The position numbers and the translations under genes were made by a program. Under the pieces are notes generated by a model. That model did not search any database, was not told the DNA's origin, and worked only from the letters and a program-made list of their open reading frames with translations. Shown here one piece after another: positions 27,461 to 35,744 of a stretch of DNA of 64,000 bases; the stretch's first letter is position 1, and the number at the start of each line of letters is the position of its first letter. The stretch is from Nitrosomonas oligotropha (GTDB taxonomy: Bacteria; Pseudomonadota; Gammaproteobacteria; Burkholderiales; Nitrosomonadaceae), in assembly GCF_900106555.1 (NCBI RefSeq), contig NZ_FNOE01000008.1, forward strand, positions 49,433 to 113,432, read 5' to 3'.

Positions 27461-29725
27461 CTAGAAACGGAACGTCAACGTACCAATAATCGTGCGTTCC
27501 GCACCCAGATAAGGCCTGCCAAAATTTGTCGAGGCGATATAATGATTGTTAAAAATGTTGCTGGCATTGATGTTAAATAATACCGGCCCTTTTTCATAGC
27601 GGAGTGAGGCATCGAATAAGGTGAATGACGGTGTGGTAGTAGTGTTTGTTTCTTCGTTAAATGTTTTACCGACGTAGCGCACCCCGCCACCCAAGCCAAA
27701 ACCGCGCAGCCAATCGATTCCCAAGACACCAAATGAATAATCCAGCCACCCCGAAGTCATGGTAGACGGCACCTGAAGAGGTCTCTTACCTTTGAATTCA
27801 GTATCTTTTAAATTGTCTACGTCCATATAAGTAAAAGAACCGATCGCATTTAACCCGTGCAACAATTCCGTACGCGCTTCCAGTTCGACACCGCGTGATC
27901 TTATTTCACCTGTCTGTACAAAACCAAAACCATTCAAATTTGTGGGATCACGCGTTAACGTATTGTTTTTGGTTAGATCGAAAAAAGCCACGGTATACAA
28001 ACCTTTTCCACCCACGGGTTGATACTTGATACCCGCTTCAAACTGAGAGCCGCGCGTTGGATCAAATGGTGTGCCTGTGCTGCTAAAACCAGTTTGCGGC
28101 AAAAACGACTGAGCATAACTGAAATAAGGCGCAATGCCATTCGAAAACAAATATGTTAAGCCTCCCCGTCCGGTAAAAGCGCTGTCATTACTTTTGGTCG
28201 AGAGTATAGGATCCAAGCGATCGGCATTACTTGTATTGATTCTGTCATAGCGCCCGCTCAGGGTCAGGATCCAGTTGTCGTAACGTAATTGATCTTGAAT
28301 ATAAAAACCTAATTGATCGATTGTCTGTTTCGCATTCTGCAATAATACATCTGGTCTTGGAATTGGCGTGCCATAAACCGGATTTAACAGGTCAATATTC
28401 GGTACCGTAAATCCATTGTTATAGCCTTGAAAAAACTTTAGTGAAAGATTGGTTTGATTCCAATCGGCACCCAGTAGCACGGTATGATTCAGTGGCCCGG
28501 TATTGAATTTAGCCTGTGCATGCGTATCCAGTACGATCTGGTTTAGCCGTTCGTTGGTAGCGTAGGCACTACGTTCGACCAGCGTGGGCCGATCGAGTGG
28601 ATTGAAAGTCTGAAATAAATCCTGGAATCGTCCCACTTGTTGCGCAAAGCGAAAATTTTGCCGCACGGTAAAAATGTCATTGAAATGATGCTCTAATTGA
28701 TAGCTAAATGAAGATTGATTCGTGTTGTATTTTGTAAATTTCGGATCGCTTTGCAGCACATTGGCAAAACCACCACTCGGTGAGGCAATATAGAATGGTG
28801 ACGATCCGCTGCGATTATTGAGCACGTCTCCCATCAACGTAATGGTTGTGTCAACCGTGGGTCGCCAGGTGATGGATGGCGCAATATAAAAACGCTCGTT
28901 ATGTGCACGATCGCCGCCGGTATTGGGGTATCTGGTTTGCGAATCGCTATCGAGCGCTGCTGTCACCAACCGGAACATGAACGTCCCGTCCTTGCTGACG
29001 GCACCTATATCGGCGGCGATTCTTTTACGATCAAAATTGCCATATTGAAACTCAATTTCACGAATAGGCGTAGCACTCGGTCGTTTAGTTACGCGATTCA
29101 CAATACCACCTGCGTCGCCTCGTCCAAATACCACTGAAGAAGGACCGCGCAGCACGTCAACGCGCTCCACTCCATAGGTTTCGGTAATGAACTGAGAAAA
29201 AAAACCGACTGCCGAATTACTCAAGCCATCCCTGAAATTTGCAGTGTTTAATGCATTAAAACCACGCATCATTAAGTATTCAAAACCCCGACCCTGAAAT
29301 CCGAACTGGTCGACGGTGACGCCAGGAACGTAACGCAGCGCCTCGGTAAAATTTTGCACGCTGCGCATGTCCATCTCATTTCGAGTTACCACCGATATCG
29401 ATTGTGGTATCTCGATGATCGGCGTATCGGTTTTGGTTGCGGTGATACTACGTTTAGCGACATTTCCTATCGCCTCGCCGGTATTTTTGGCTTCGATTAC
29501 CACGGTCGGAAGCGTCGAGTCGGCGGTTCTTTTTGTATCCGTTTTGCCGGAATCCTGGTCTCGAGAGTCAATTTTACCATCTGATGCTGCGGTTGAATTT
29601 TGCACTTCCGTCTGCTTCGTTTGCGCAAAACTATGATTGGAGGTTGTAACGCACGCGATGAACAAAATCGAGGGAAATAGTCGATAAGTCGGTAGGCCAA
29701 GTGATGTTGTTATTTTTTTTTGCAT
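27461..29725 (-). CDS. TonB-dependent siderophore receptor
   Basis: Outer-membrane receptor of 754 residues with a signal peptide ending at SFAQ. A Ser/Asp/Lys-rich linker follows, then a TonB-box-like LPTVVIEA near residue 75. The plug has EIPQSISVVTRNEMDMRS and RGFNALNTANFRDGLS with VERVDVLRGPSSVVFGRGDAGGI. The 22-strand barrel ends in the aromatic LTFRF. There is no N-terminal signalling (STN) domain, so this receptor probably does not itself control a sigma factor. It is located in the same leftward transcription unit as the hydroxamate genes, consistent with uptake of the siderophore made here. Confidence 0.93.
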   Translation of the reverse strand: MQKKITTSLGLPTYRLFPSILFIACVTTSNHSFAQTKQTEVQNSTAASDGKIDSRDQDSGKTDTKRTADSTLPTVVIEAKNTGEAIGNVAKRSITATKTDTPIIEIPQSISVVTRNEMDMRSVQNFTEALRYVPGVTVDQFGFQGRGFEYLMMRGFNALNTANFRDGLSNSAVGFFSQFITETYGVERVDVLRGPSSVVFGRGDAGGIVNRVTKRPSATPIREIEFQYGNFDRKRIAADIGAVSKDGTFMFRLVTAALDSDSQTRYPNTGGDRAHNERFYIAPSITWRPTVDTTITLMGDVLNNRSGSSPFYIASPSGGFANVLQSDPKFTKYNTNQSSFSYQLEHHFNDIFTVRQNFRFAQQVGRFQDLFQTFNPLDRPTLVERSAYATNERLNQIVLDTHAQAKFNTGPLNHTVLLGADWNQTNLSLKFFQGYNNGFTVPNIDLLNPVYGTPIPRPDVLLQNAKQTIDQLGFYIQDQLRYDNWILTLSGRYDRINTSNADRLDPILSTKSNDSAFTGRGGLTYLFSNGIAPYFSYAQSFLPQTGFSSTGTPFDPTRGSQFEAGIKYQPVGGKGLYTVAFFDLTKNNTLTRDPTNLNGFGFVQTGEIRSRGVELEARTELLHGLNAIGSFTYMDVDNLKDTEFKGKRPLQVPSTMTSGWLDYSFGVLGIDWLRGFGLGGGVRYVGKTFNEETNTTTTPSFTLFDASLRYEKGPVLFNINASNIFNNHYIASTNFGRPYLGAERTIIGTLTFRF

Positions 29726-29787
29726 GACTGGAAACTAGAAATATAAAAAATAATGAATAAAAAAGTAATCGCTCAGTACACTATTGC

Positions 29788-31089
29788 TCAGGCGATTAAT
29801 GATGAAACGGCCCGTGCTGTTACTGAAGGTTTGATCTGATTCAGAGAACTAATCAAAGCTTCAGTAATCTCACTGGCGCGAATCGCAGTGACCGACAGCA
29901 AGGTGTCGCTCAGTCCATGACTGGATTCGCAAGCGCCTTGTAAAAAAATGGCCGGTTTGAATTGCGAAGTGGCACTCAGCCGGTAATTGCGGTCCACCGA
30001 CAAAGTTTTGAAAAAAGGCATTAGCGGTGACAACAGGGCTTGAAAATGGTCACGGTGATACCCGGTCGCAAGCACGACGGCATCGTAGGTTGCGGAAAAA
30101 TCGCAATCATCGTTCAAATTGTGCAGCGTGAACTGAATTCCTTGTGATAATGAGTCCGCTCGTCTCACTTCGTGTCTGCGTAAAAACCGGTGTCGATTCG
30201 AATCCACCACTTTCTGCTGGTAGAACACATTAAAAATCTGCTCGATCAGCACCAGATCCGGTGCCGCATAATTGGTATGCCAGAATTCTCCAAGCAGACT
30301 ACTGCGCTCTTGTTCTGTGCTATTGAAAACAAAATCGGTGAAATCAGCATTGAAGATTTCATTGACAAAAGGGCTGTCATCGGAAGGCCTGATAGAGCGG
30401 GCGCGCATGATCAAATCAACTTTTGTGCGATTGAAACGGCCGTGTAAATCCATGAAGATCTCCGCAGCACTCTGCCCGCCCCCCACGACAGCAATTTTCT
30501 CGACATTTGAGAATTCCCTAATTCTTCTCAAATAATCATTGGAATGGAAAATACGGTTATCGTCCTTCAATGCCAAGAAACAGTCCGGAATTCTCGGTTT
30601 TCCGCCGATACCCACCGCCAGGCTACGCGTCAATCGTTCATGTAAAGTGTTATTCCGGTCGCGGGACCTGACGCGCAAATACATTACTTCATTGCCGCTT
30701 TTTTCCGGCAAGACCTCGATCACCTCTTCTCCGTATGCGCAACTGTCATCGAAATGCGAGGCAGCCCATGCCAAATAATCATTAAACTCGTGCCGGCTAG
30801 GGAAAAAAGTCTTCAAATTGATGAAATCCTGCAACCGTTTTTTCTGATGCAGATAGTTAATAAATGTGAAGTAGCTGGCAGGATTGCGCAGCGTGGCCAG
30901 ATCTTTGAGAAATGAAACCTGCATGTGGGAGTTGTCCAGCATCATATTGGCATGCCACGCGAACTCCGGTTGTTTCTCGATAAAAAAGGCGTCGATGTGA
31001 TAACCTGCTTGTTTTTTTTCTTCCAATGTAACGGCTAGGGCGATATTCGATGGACCAAAACCAATACCAATCAGATCATAGATTTGCAT
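29788..31089 (-). CDS. L-ornithine N5- or L-lysine N6-monooxygenase (PvdA/IucD family)
   Basis: Flavin- and NADPH-dependent hydroxylase making the N-hydroxy-amine of hydroxamate siderophores. The ATG at 31089 follows a CTGAGGG site; the open frame extends 51 codons upstream but into the acyltransferase gene. Motifs: FAD site DLIGIGFGPSNIALA, substrate loop MQVSFLKDLATLRNPAS, NADPH site KIAVVGGGQSAAEIFMD and late FAD motif VLATGYHRD. At 433 residues it is normal in length. PvdA-like ornithine activity is favoured by the NRPS context, but lysine cannot be excluded. It starts 10 bp after the acyltransferase. Confidence 0.93.
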   Translation of the reverse strand: MQIYDLIGIGFGPSNIALAVTLEEKKQAGYHIDAFFIEKQPEFAWHANMMLDNSHMQVSFLKDLATLRNPASYFTFINYLHQKKRLQDFINLKTFFPSRHEFNDYLAWAASHFDDSCAYGEEVIEVLPEKSGNEVMYLRVRSRDRNNTLHERLTRSLAVGIGGKPRIPDCFLALKDDNRIFHSNDYLRRIREFSNVEKIAVVGGGQSAAEIFMDLHGRFNRTKVDLIMRARSIRPSDDSPFVNEIFNADFTDFVFNSTEQERSSLLGEFWHTNYAAPDLVLIEQIFNVFYQQKVVDSNRHRFLRRHEVRRADSLSQGIQFTLHNLNDDCDFSATYDAVVLATGYHRDHFQALLSPLMPFFKTLSVDRNYRLSATSQFKPAIFLQGACESSHGLSDTLLSVTAIRASEITEALISSLNQIKPSVTARAVSSLIA

Positions 31090-31099
31090 GACGTAACCC

Positions 31100-32203
31100 T
31101 CAGGATAGCGATAAGGAATTTGCGGTGACGGCACTGCGCGGCACCCACAGTTGTTCGGAAAAGAAACGCTCGCGCAGCAGCATGTGCAGTGCGGCACGTT
31201 TATGCGGAAAGTCGAACTCCTTGAGATTGGCGTAGCCACCATATGCGAGATTCCGCATCATCTTGAGATTATCGATGCGAGGCTCAATGACGATGCGCTG
31301 CGTCCGGCAATCATCCAGGAACAAGTAATGCGAAATCGACGGCAACCAGGCTGTCACGTAAGGTTTGCCGCGCATTTGCGGCTCGCCGATCAGCACATGC
31401 CAGCCGCGATCAAAGTCATGCGCGTCGTAAAATGGTGCGATGCGATCTTCTTTGGCCCAATAAACCTCGAAGTAGCCGAATGGCTCATCGTTCAAACACG
31501 CAATGAGATTCAGCATGTGAGGATCCGCATCGATCATTTCGAGATAAGCCCGATGTTTTTGCATGTCTCCGGTTTCCTGCCAGAAAGCAGCAACCACAGG
31601 ATCATTCATCCAGCGATTGAAACGCTGTAGATCTTTATCGATGACCACCCGGCGAAAATTCAATGTGGATCCGAGCCAAGGAATATAGCGTCGGTAAACC
31701 AGACCCGAAGGTTTGGGCGGACGCAATGGATGGCGCTGTCCTTGACTGAATCCATAGCGGATGGGATATGGTGCGTCACTGCCGCGTTGATGCCATAGTC
31801 TGGGCAGTTGCCAGAATGCTTCGGCATAAACGATCACCCGGCTGCCATCGGCAGTCAGAACCCCTGCCGCAAACAACTCGGGAAACCGCGATTGCGCAAC
31901 AGTCAGTGTCACTTCCTTTTGTGCCGGGTAGCAAAGCAGAGCTGCTTCGATAACCGCCAACAGTTCCGTTGCGGACGGTTGTTGACTGATTGCATCAATC
32001 GGTTTCAAAGTCAGTTGCCCATCGGTATTTCGCAATGACCAAACCGATGGTTGTTCATTGTCTCGATACCGAACGTGTAGCTTTTGATCATCATGGCAGA
32101 TGGTGCAGCAAACCTGATCGGGATACGACAGTAGGTTCACTTGCGCAACTATGCTTTCGTCGATCAGAGTCATGGATGAATCACTGAGCAGATTCGATTT
32201 CAT
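31100..32203 (-). CDS. Siderophore hydroxamate acyltransferase (IucB/AlcB/RhbD type GNAT)
   Basis: Protein of 367 residues with a unique N-terminal part of about 180 residues and a C-terminal GNAT domain of the siderophore type. Diagnostic stretches are FNRWMNDPVVAAFWQETGD, GYFEVYWAKEDRIAPFYDA with HDFDRGWHVLIGE, RGKPYVTAWLPSISHYLFLD and RIVIEPRIDNLKMMRNLA. Such enzymes acylate N-hydroxy-ornithine or N-hydroxy-lysine, often with acetyl-CoA. The ATG follows a GGAG site. It is the first gene of the leftward unit and sits next to its hydroxylase partner, so together they make the hydroxamate building block. Confidence 0.9.
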   Translation of the reverse strand: MKSNLLSDSSMTLIDESIVAQVNLLSYPDQVCCTICHDDQKLHVRYRDNEQPSVWSLRNTDGQLTLKPIDAISQQPSATELLAVIEAALLCYPAQKEVTLTVAQSRFPELFAAGVLTADGSRVIVYAEAFWQLPRLWHQRGSDAPYPIRYGFSQGQRHPLRPPKPSGLVYRRYIPWLGSTLNFRRVVIDKDLQRFNRWMNDPVVAAFWQETGDMQKHRAYLEMIDADPHMLNLIACLNDEPFGYFEVYWAKEDRIAPFYDAHDFDRGWHVLIGEPQMRGKPYVTAWLPSISHYLFLDDCRTQRIVIEPRIDNLKMMRNLAYGGYANLKEFDFPHKRAALHMLLRERFFSEQLWVPRSAVTANSLSLS

Positions 32204-32256
32204 TTATCTCCAACGCAATTTTATTTTTACAATATACTTTCTAAACACTGAAGACG

Positions 32257-32290
32257 AATGAGAATTATTTTTATTTAAAAATAATCATTA
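32257..32290. promoter_or_regulatory. Palindromic Fur-like operator in the divergent promoter region
   Basis: A perfect 22-bp palindrome (32264-32285, ATTATTTTTAT and its complement) is flanked by AATGAGA on the left and CATTATT on the right, giving overlapping sites that resemble the Fur core AATGATAAT / ATTATCATT. It lies between the divergent acyltransferase and ABC-exporter genes, 54 and 186 bp from their starts, and could serve both. Confidence 0.6.
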
Positions 32291-32475
32291 TTCCCGATAA
32301 TGTGCGATTCAATTAATTAAGATCAACAAAATGATTATTAAGATTTTTATTTTCCAGATAGCGGTTGCAACAACTTCTTCAATCGATATTGCCGCGACAC
32401 AATCCGGCGATAACTATGTAAATAATTCTTATTGCCATTCGTCTCAAAGTTGTATCGAAATGAATCAGGTGGAGC

Positions 32476-34146
32476 ATGCTGAAATTTCTTGTTAAACAAT
32501 CAAAATCCTTATTGCTTGGCGCATCGCTTGCCAGCATCCTGCACGGCATCGGCAGTGTAATGTTATTGGCGCAGATCAATTCCGCGTTGACCTCGGAAAA
32601 TACGGAGCGTGAGCAGATGGCATGGTTATTTGCCGTTACCGCACTCGGTGTGATGTTCACTTATGTCATCGCAGCCATTCTTTTCGAACGGCTCGGTCAG
32701 CAGGCGCATGCCGAGTTGCGTAGCTTTATAGCAAAGTGCGTTATAAGCGCCGACTTCCGGCAACTGGAAGTTTTGGGTGCAGCCCGAGTGCAATCCGCCT
32801 TATCCGACCACTGTAGCCGGGTTGCCGAATTTTTCGTCAGCTTTCCGGTCATTCTGACCAATGCCGTAGTCGTAATCGGTTGTCTGGCTTATATGGCTTT
32901 CCTATCCTGGCAAGTGTTTTTGCTGGCGGTTCTCATTATCGGCTTGGGTTGCATCGGCTATCATCTTGCCCATTTACGCGCAATCCGGCATCTCGATGCA
33001 GCCGCCCAGGAACAGGACCAATTATTCGGGCACTTCCGTTCCTTGACGGATGGCGCCAAAGAATTGCGTCTTAATCATGACAAACGGATAATTTTTATTG
33101 ACGATGTATTGCGGCGCTCCATTGAGAAAGTACGCAAGGAGCGCACCTTCGGCATGTCGGTCTTTGTCGCATCCGCAGGATGGGGAAACTTTCTGATCTA
33201 TGCCTTCATCGGCCTGGTGCTGTTCGTTCTGGTAGGTGATGTGCCTGACCGCACCCTGATCATGACCGGCTACGCGCTGATTTTCGTTTACATGGTGGGA
33301 CCGTTGGAAGCATTGCTACTGAATATTCCCCGCGCCAACCTGGCGCAAGTTTCCGCAGACAGGATCGAGGAAATAACGCAAGCCATGGCTTCCACAGAAC
33401 AACCGGTCACCAACACGGCGATACCGCCGTTACAGTCGATCGTACTTAAAGGTGTACTGCATCGCTACTATCACGAGCAAAAAGATGAAATGTTCACACT
33501 CGGTCCGGTCGACTTATCGTTCCATCCCGGTGAAATCACTTTTCTAGTGGGCGGCAACGGCAGCGGCAAAACCACGCTGGCAAAGCTGCTCGTCGGCTTG
33601 TATCCGCCGGAAACCGGTACCATTACGCTGAATCAGATCCCGATCACCGACCTCAATCGCGATTATTACCGTCAATTCTTTACGACCGTCTTTTCTGATT
33701 TTCATCTCTTCGACCGGATTTTGGAAACCGGTCACAACACCGATTTGGATCAAAAAGGAAATCAGCTGCTGGCGAAACTGCATTTGCAGCACAAGGTGAA
33801 GGTACGCAATGGCTCCTTCACTACCTTGTCGTTATCGCAGGGGCAACGCAAACGGCTTGCACTGGTAGTGGCTTATCTCGAGAGCCGTCCGTTTCTGGTG
33901 TTTGACGAATGGGCCGCCGATCAGGATCCGTTATTCAAGGATATTTTTTACCATGAATTGCTGCCGGAATTGCGCACAATGGGCAAAACCGTGCTGGTGA
34001 TTTCGCACGATGATCGTTACTTTCATTTGGCCGACCGCTTGCTGCGCATGGAAAATGGCCACTTGACAGTCGATCAAAATCACAACCATTCCGATCAATC
34101 CAAACCAGTTGCAGCCCCACTGTTTGCTCTCAATAGCATCACCTGA
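32476..34146 (+). CDS. Cyclic-peptide/siderophore ABC exporter (PvdE/SyrD family)
   Basis: Half-size exporter of 556 residues: six transmembrane helices in the first 290 residues, then one ATPase domain. The ATPase has Walker A VGGNGSGKTTLAKLL, signature LSQGQRKRLAL, Walker B FLVFDEWAADQDP and the switch His in LVISHDD. The EWAADQDP form after Walker B is typical of this family. A GGTGGAG site precedes the ATG. The PvdE homologue moves the pyoverdine precursor to the periplasm, so here it likely exports the new peptide or its precursor across the inner membrane. Confidence 0.92.
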   Translation: MLKFLVKQSKSLLLGASLASILHGIGSVMLLAQINSALTSENTEREQMAWLFAVTALGVMFTYVIAAILFERLGQQAHAELRSFIAKCVISADFRQLEVLGAARVQSALSDHCSRVAEFFVSFPVILTNAVVVIGCLAYMAFLSWQVFLLAVLIIGLGCIGYHLAHLRAIRHLDAAAQEQDQLFGHFRSLTDGAKELRLNHDKRIIFIDDVLRRSIEKVRKERTFGMSVFVASAGWGNFLIYAFIGLVLFVLVGDVPDRTLIMTGYALIFVYMVGPLEALLLNIPRANLAQVSADRIEEITQAMASTEQPVTNTAIPPLQSIVLKGVLHRYYHEQKDEMFTLGPVDLSFHPGEITFLVGGNGSGKTTLAKLLVGLYPPETGTITLNQIPITDLNRDYYRQFFTTVFSDFHLFDRILETGHNTDLDQKGNQLLAKLHLQHKVKVRNGSFTTLSLSQGQRKRLALVVAYLESRPFLVFDEWAADQDPLFKDIFYHELLPELRTMGKTVLVISHDDRYFHLADRLLRMENGHLTVDQNHNHSDQSKPVAAPLFALNSIT

Positions 34147-34150
34147 CATC

Positions 34151-35419
34151 ATGAAAAAGCCTCTCGTCACAGAATTTCCTGATCAACCTCAGCAATCCGA
34201 AAAAAACATTACAAAAATACGAGCAACACGTCACATCCTGACTGTACTCCATCGCTGGGCAGGTCTCTCGCTGGCAGTTTTTCTGTTTATTGCCGGATTT
34301 ACCGGCGCCATCATTTCATGGGATCACGAGCTGGATGAGTGGCTGAATCCGCAACTGTTTGAAAGGCAGAGCCAAGGAGAAACGTTGCCTCCGCTCATGC
34401 TCGCCGATCATCTGGAAAAAACCGATCCTCGCATCCTGATCACCTGGCTGCCGCTTTCCATCGAACCCGATCAGAACCTCGGATTAGCGGTCATTGGCCG
34501 GCCGGATCCGCAAACTGGAAAAGCGATCGATACCGGAATAAATCAAATCGCGCTTGATCCGGTCACTGCAGAAATCCGGGGATCGCGCATGTGGGGAGAA
34601 ATTGCGCTGACACGGGAAAATTTCGTGCCGTTTCTGTATAAGCTGCATTACAGCATGCACCTGCCGGATTTTTTCGATATCGAATTCGGCATTCTAGTCA
34701 TGGGCATACTAGCCATTGTTTGGGCTATCGATTGTTTCGTCGCCTTGCTATTGTCTTTTCCCAATTGGCAAACCTGGCGCAAATCGTTTACTTTCCGCTG
34801 GCATCAGGGCGGATACAAATTGAATTTCGACTTACATCGCTCCGGTGGTGTCTGGTTATGGGGTTTGTTGTTGATTCTGGCTGTAACGGCTGTATCGATG
34901 AATCTGAATCAGGAAGTAATGCGGCCCATTGTTTCAATATTTTCCACGCTAAGTCCCGATCCTTTTGCCATGCGATCGCCCAATGCGCATGACGAACCGA
35001 TCGAACCCGGTATCAACCGGCATGAAATCGTTAGGCTGGCACAAGCTGAGGCACATCGGCTAGGCTGGAAAATGCCGCTGGGCGGGATGTTTTACGACCC
35101 GGAATATAGTATTTACGGTGTAACGTTCCATGAGCCCGGCAAAGATCATGCGGACCGCGGACTCGGCAATCCCTGGTTATACTTCGATGGTCAGGACGGC
35201 CGCTTTCTTGGCGATAAGATTCCCGGCAGCGGCAGCGCCGGGGATATTTTTCTGGATGCGCAGTTTCCTTTGCATTCCGGCAGAATCCTGGGATTACCGG
35301 GGCGCATCATGGTTTCAATGCTGGGATTACTGATTGCAATCCTGTCGATTACCGGCGTGATCATCTGGTACCGCAAACGCAATGCTCGGGCGTTAGTCAA
35401 TTATCTCGATCGAGGCTAA
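34151..35419 (+). CDS. PepSY-associated transmembrane protein
   Basis: Inner-membrane protein of about 422 residues. It begins with the classic LHRWAGLSLAVFLFIAGFTGAII segment and WDHELDEWLNP, has a PepSY-containing periplasmic region, helices near residues 185-215 and 235-260, and a final helix with IVIWYRKR-type end (VIIWYRKRNA). His residues in helices (LHRW, LHYSMH, LHRSGG, LHSGR) could bind heme, as in the FoxB/PiuB-like reductases that release iron from ferric siderophores. The ATG at 34151 lies 4 bp after the exporter stop; the in-frame ATG at 34109 would overlap that gene. Confidence 0.85.
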   Translation: MKKPLVTEFPDQPQQSEKNITKIRATRHILTVLHRWAGLSLAVFLFIAGFTGAIISWDHELDEWLNPQLFERQSQGETLPPLMLADHLEKTDPRILITWLPLSIEPDQNLGLAVIGRPDPQTGKAIDTGINQIALDPVTAEIRGSRMWGEIALTRENFVPFLYKLHYSMHLPDFFDIEFGILVMGILAIVWAIDCFVALLLSFPNWQTWRKSFTFRWHQGGYKLNFDLHRSGGVWLWGLLLILAVTAVSMNLNQEVMRPIVSIFSTLSPDPFAMRSPNAHDEPIEPGINRHEIVRLAQAEAHRLGWKMPLGGMFYDPEYSIYGVTFHEPGKDHADRGLGNPWLYFDGQDGRFLGDKIPGSGSAGDIFLDAQFPLHSGRILGLPGRIMVSMLGLLIAILSITGVIIWYRKRNARALVNYLDRG

Positions 35420-35566
35420 GGAAGCACTCATTAATTGACTGCACGAGCGAATTGCTTCGTTGCGCTGTACTTACTCCCTCGCCTATCAGATTGATATAAT
35501 TATCCTGGTTGTTGCATGCCGTGCGCCTCACCCTTCATCACGTTCGTTGAGTTAATCAGCGCTTCT
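35420..35566. mobile_element. 147-bp MITE-like element flanked by CTAA
   Basis: The left end GAAGCACTCATTAATTGAC (35421-35439) and right end GTTGAGTTAATCAGCGCTTC (35546-35565) are imperfect inverted repeats matching at about 15 of 19 aligned positions. CTAA occurs immediately outside both ends (35416-35419 and 35567-35570), like a target duplication, and the left copy contains the TAA stop of the PepSY gene. No reading frame lies inside. The remaining 178 bp up to 35744 holds nothing I recognise. Confidence 0.55.
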
Positions 35567-35744
35567 CTAATATACTAACCGATTATCTTCAAAATCTGCT
35601 GATACATAAGGATTTGTAAACAGCCTGATTCCTTTGCTACTCATGATACGAATCGTAGTTTAATTCTCCCCTATTCTGTATCACAATCATAAAACTGCCG
35701 GATACTGAAATCGTTCTCTATCATCCCATTAACATCGACCAAAT

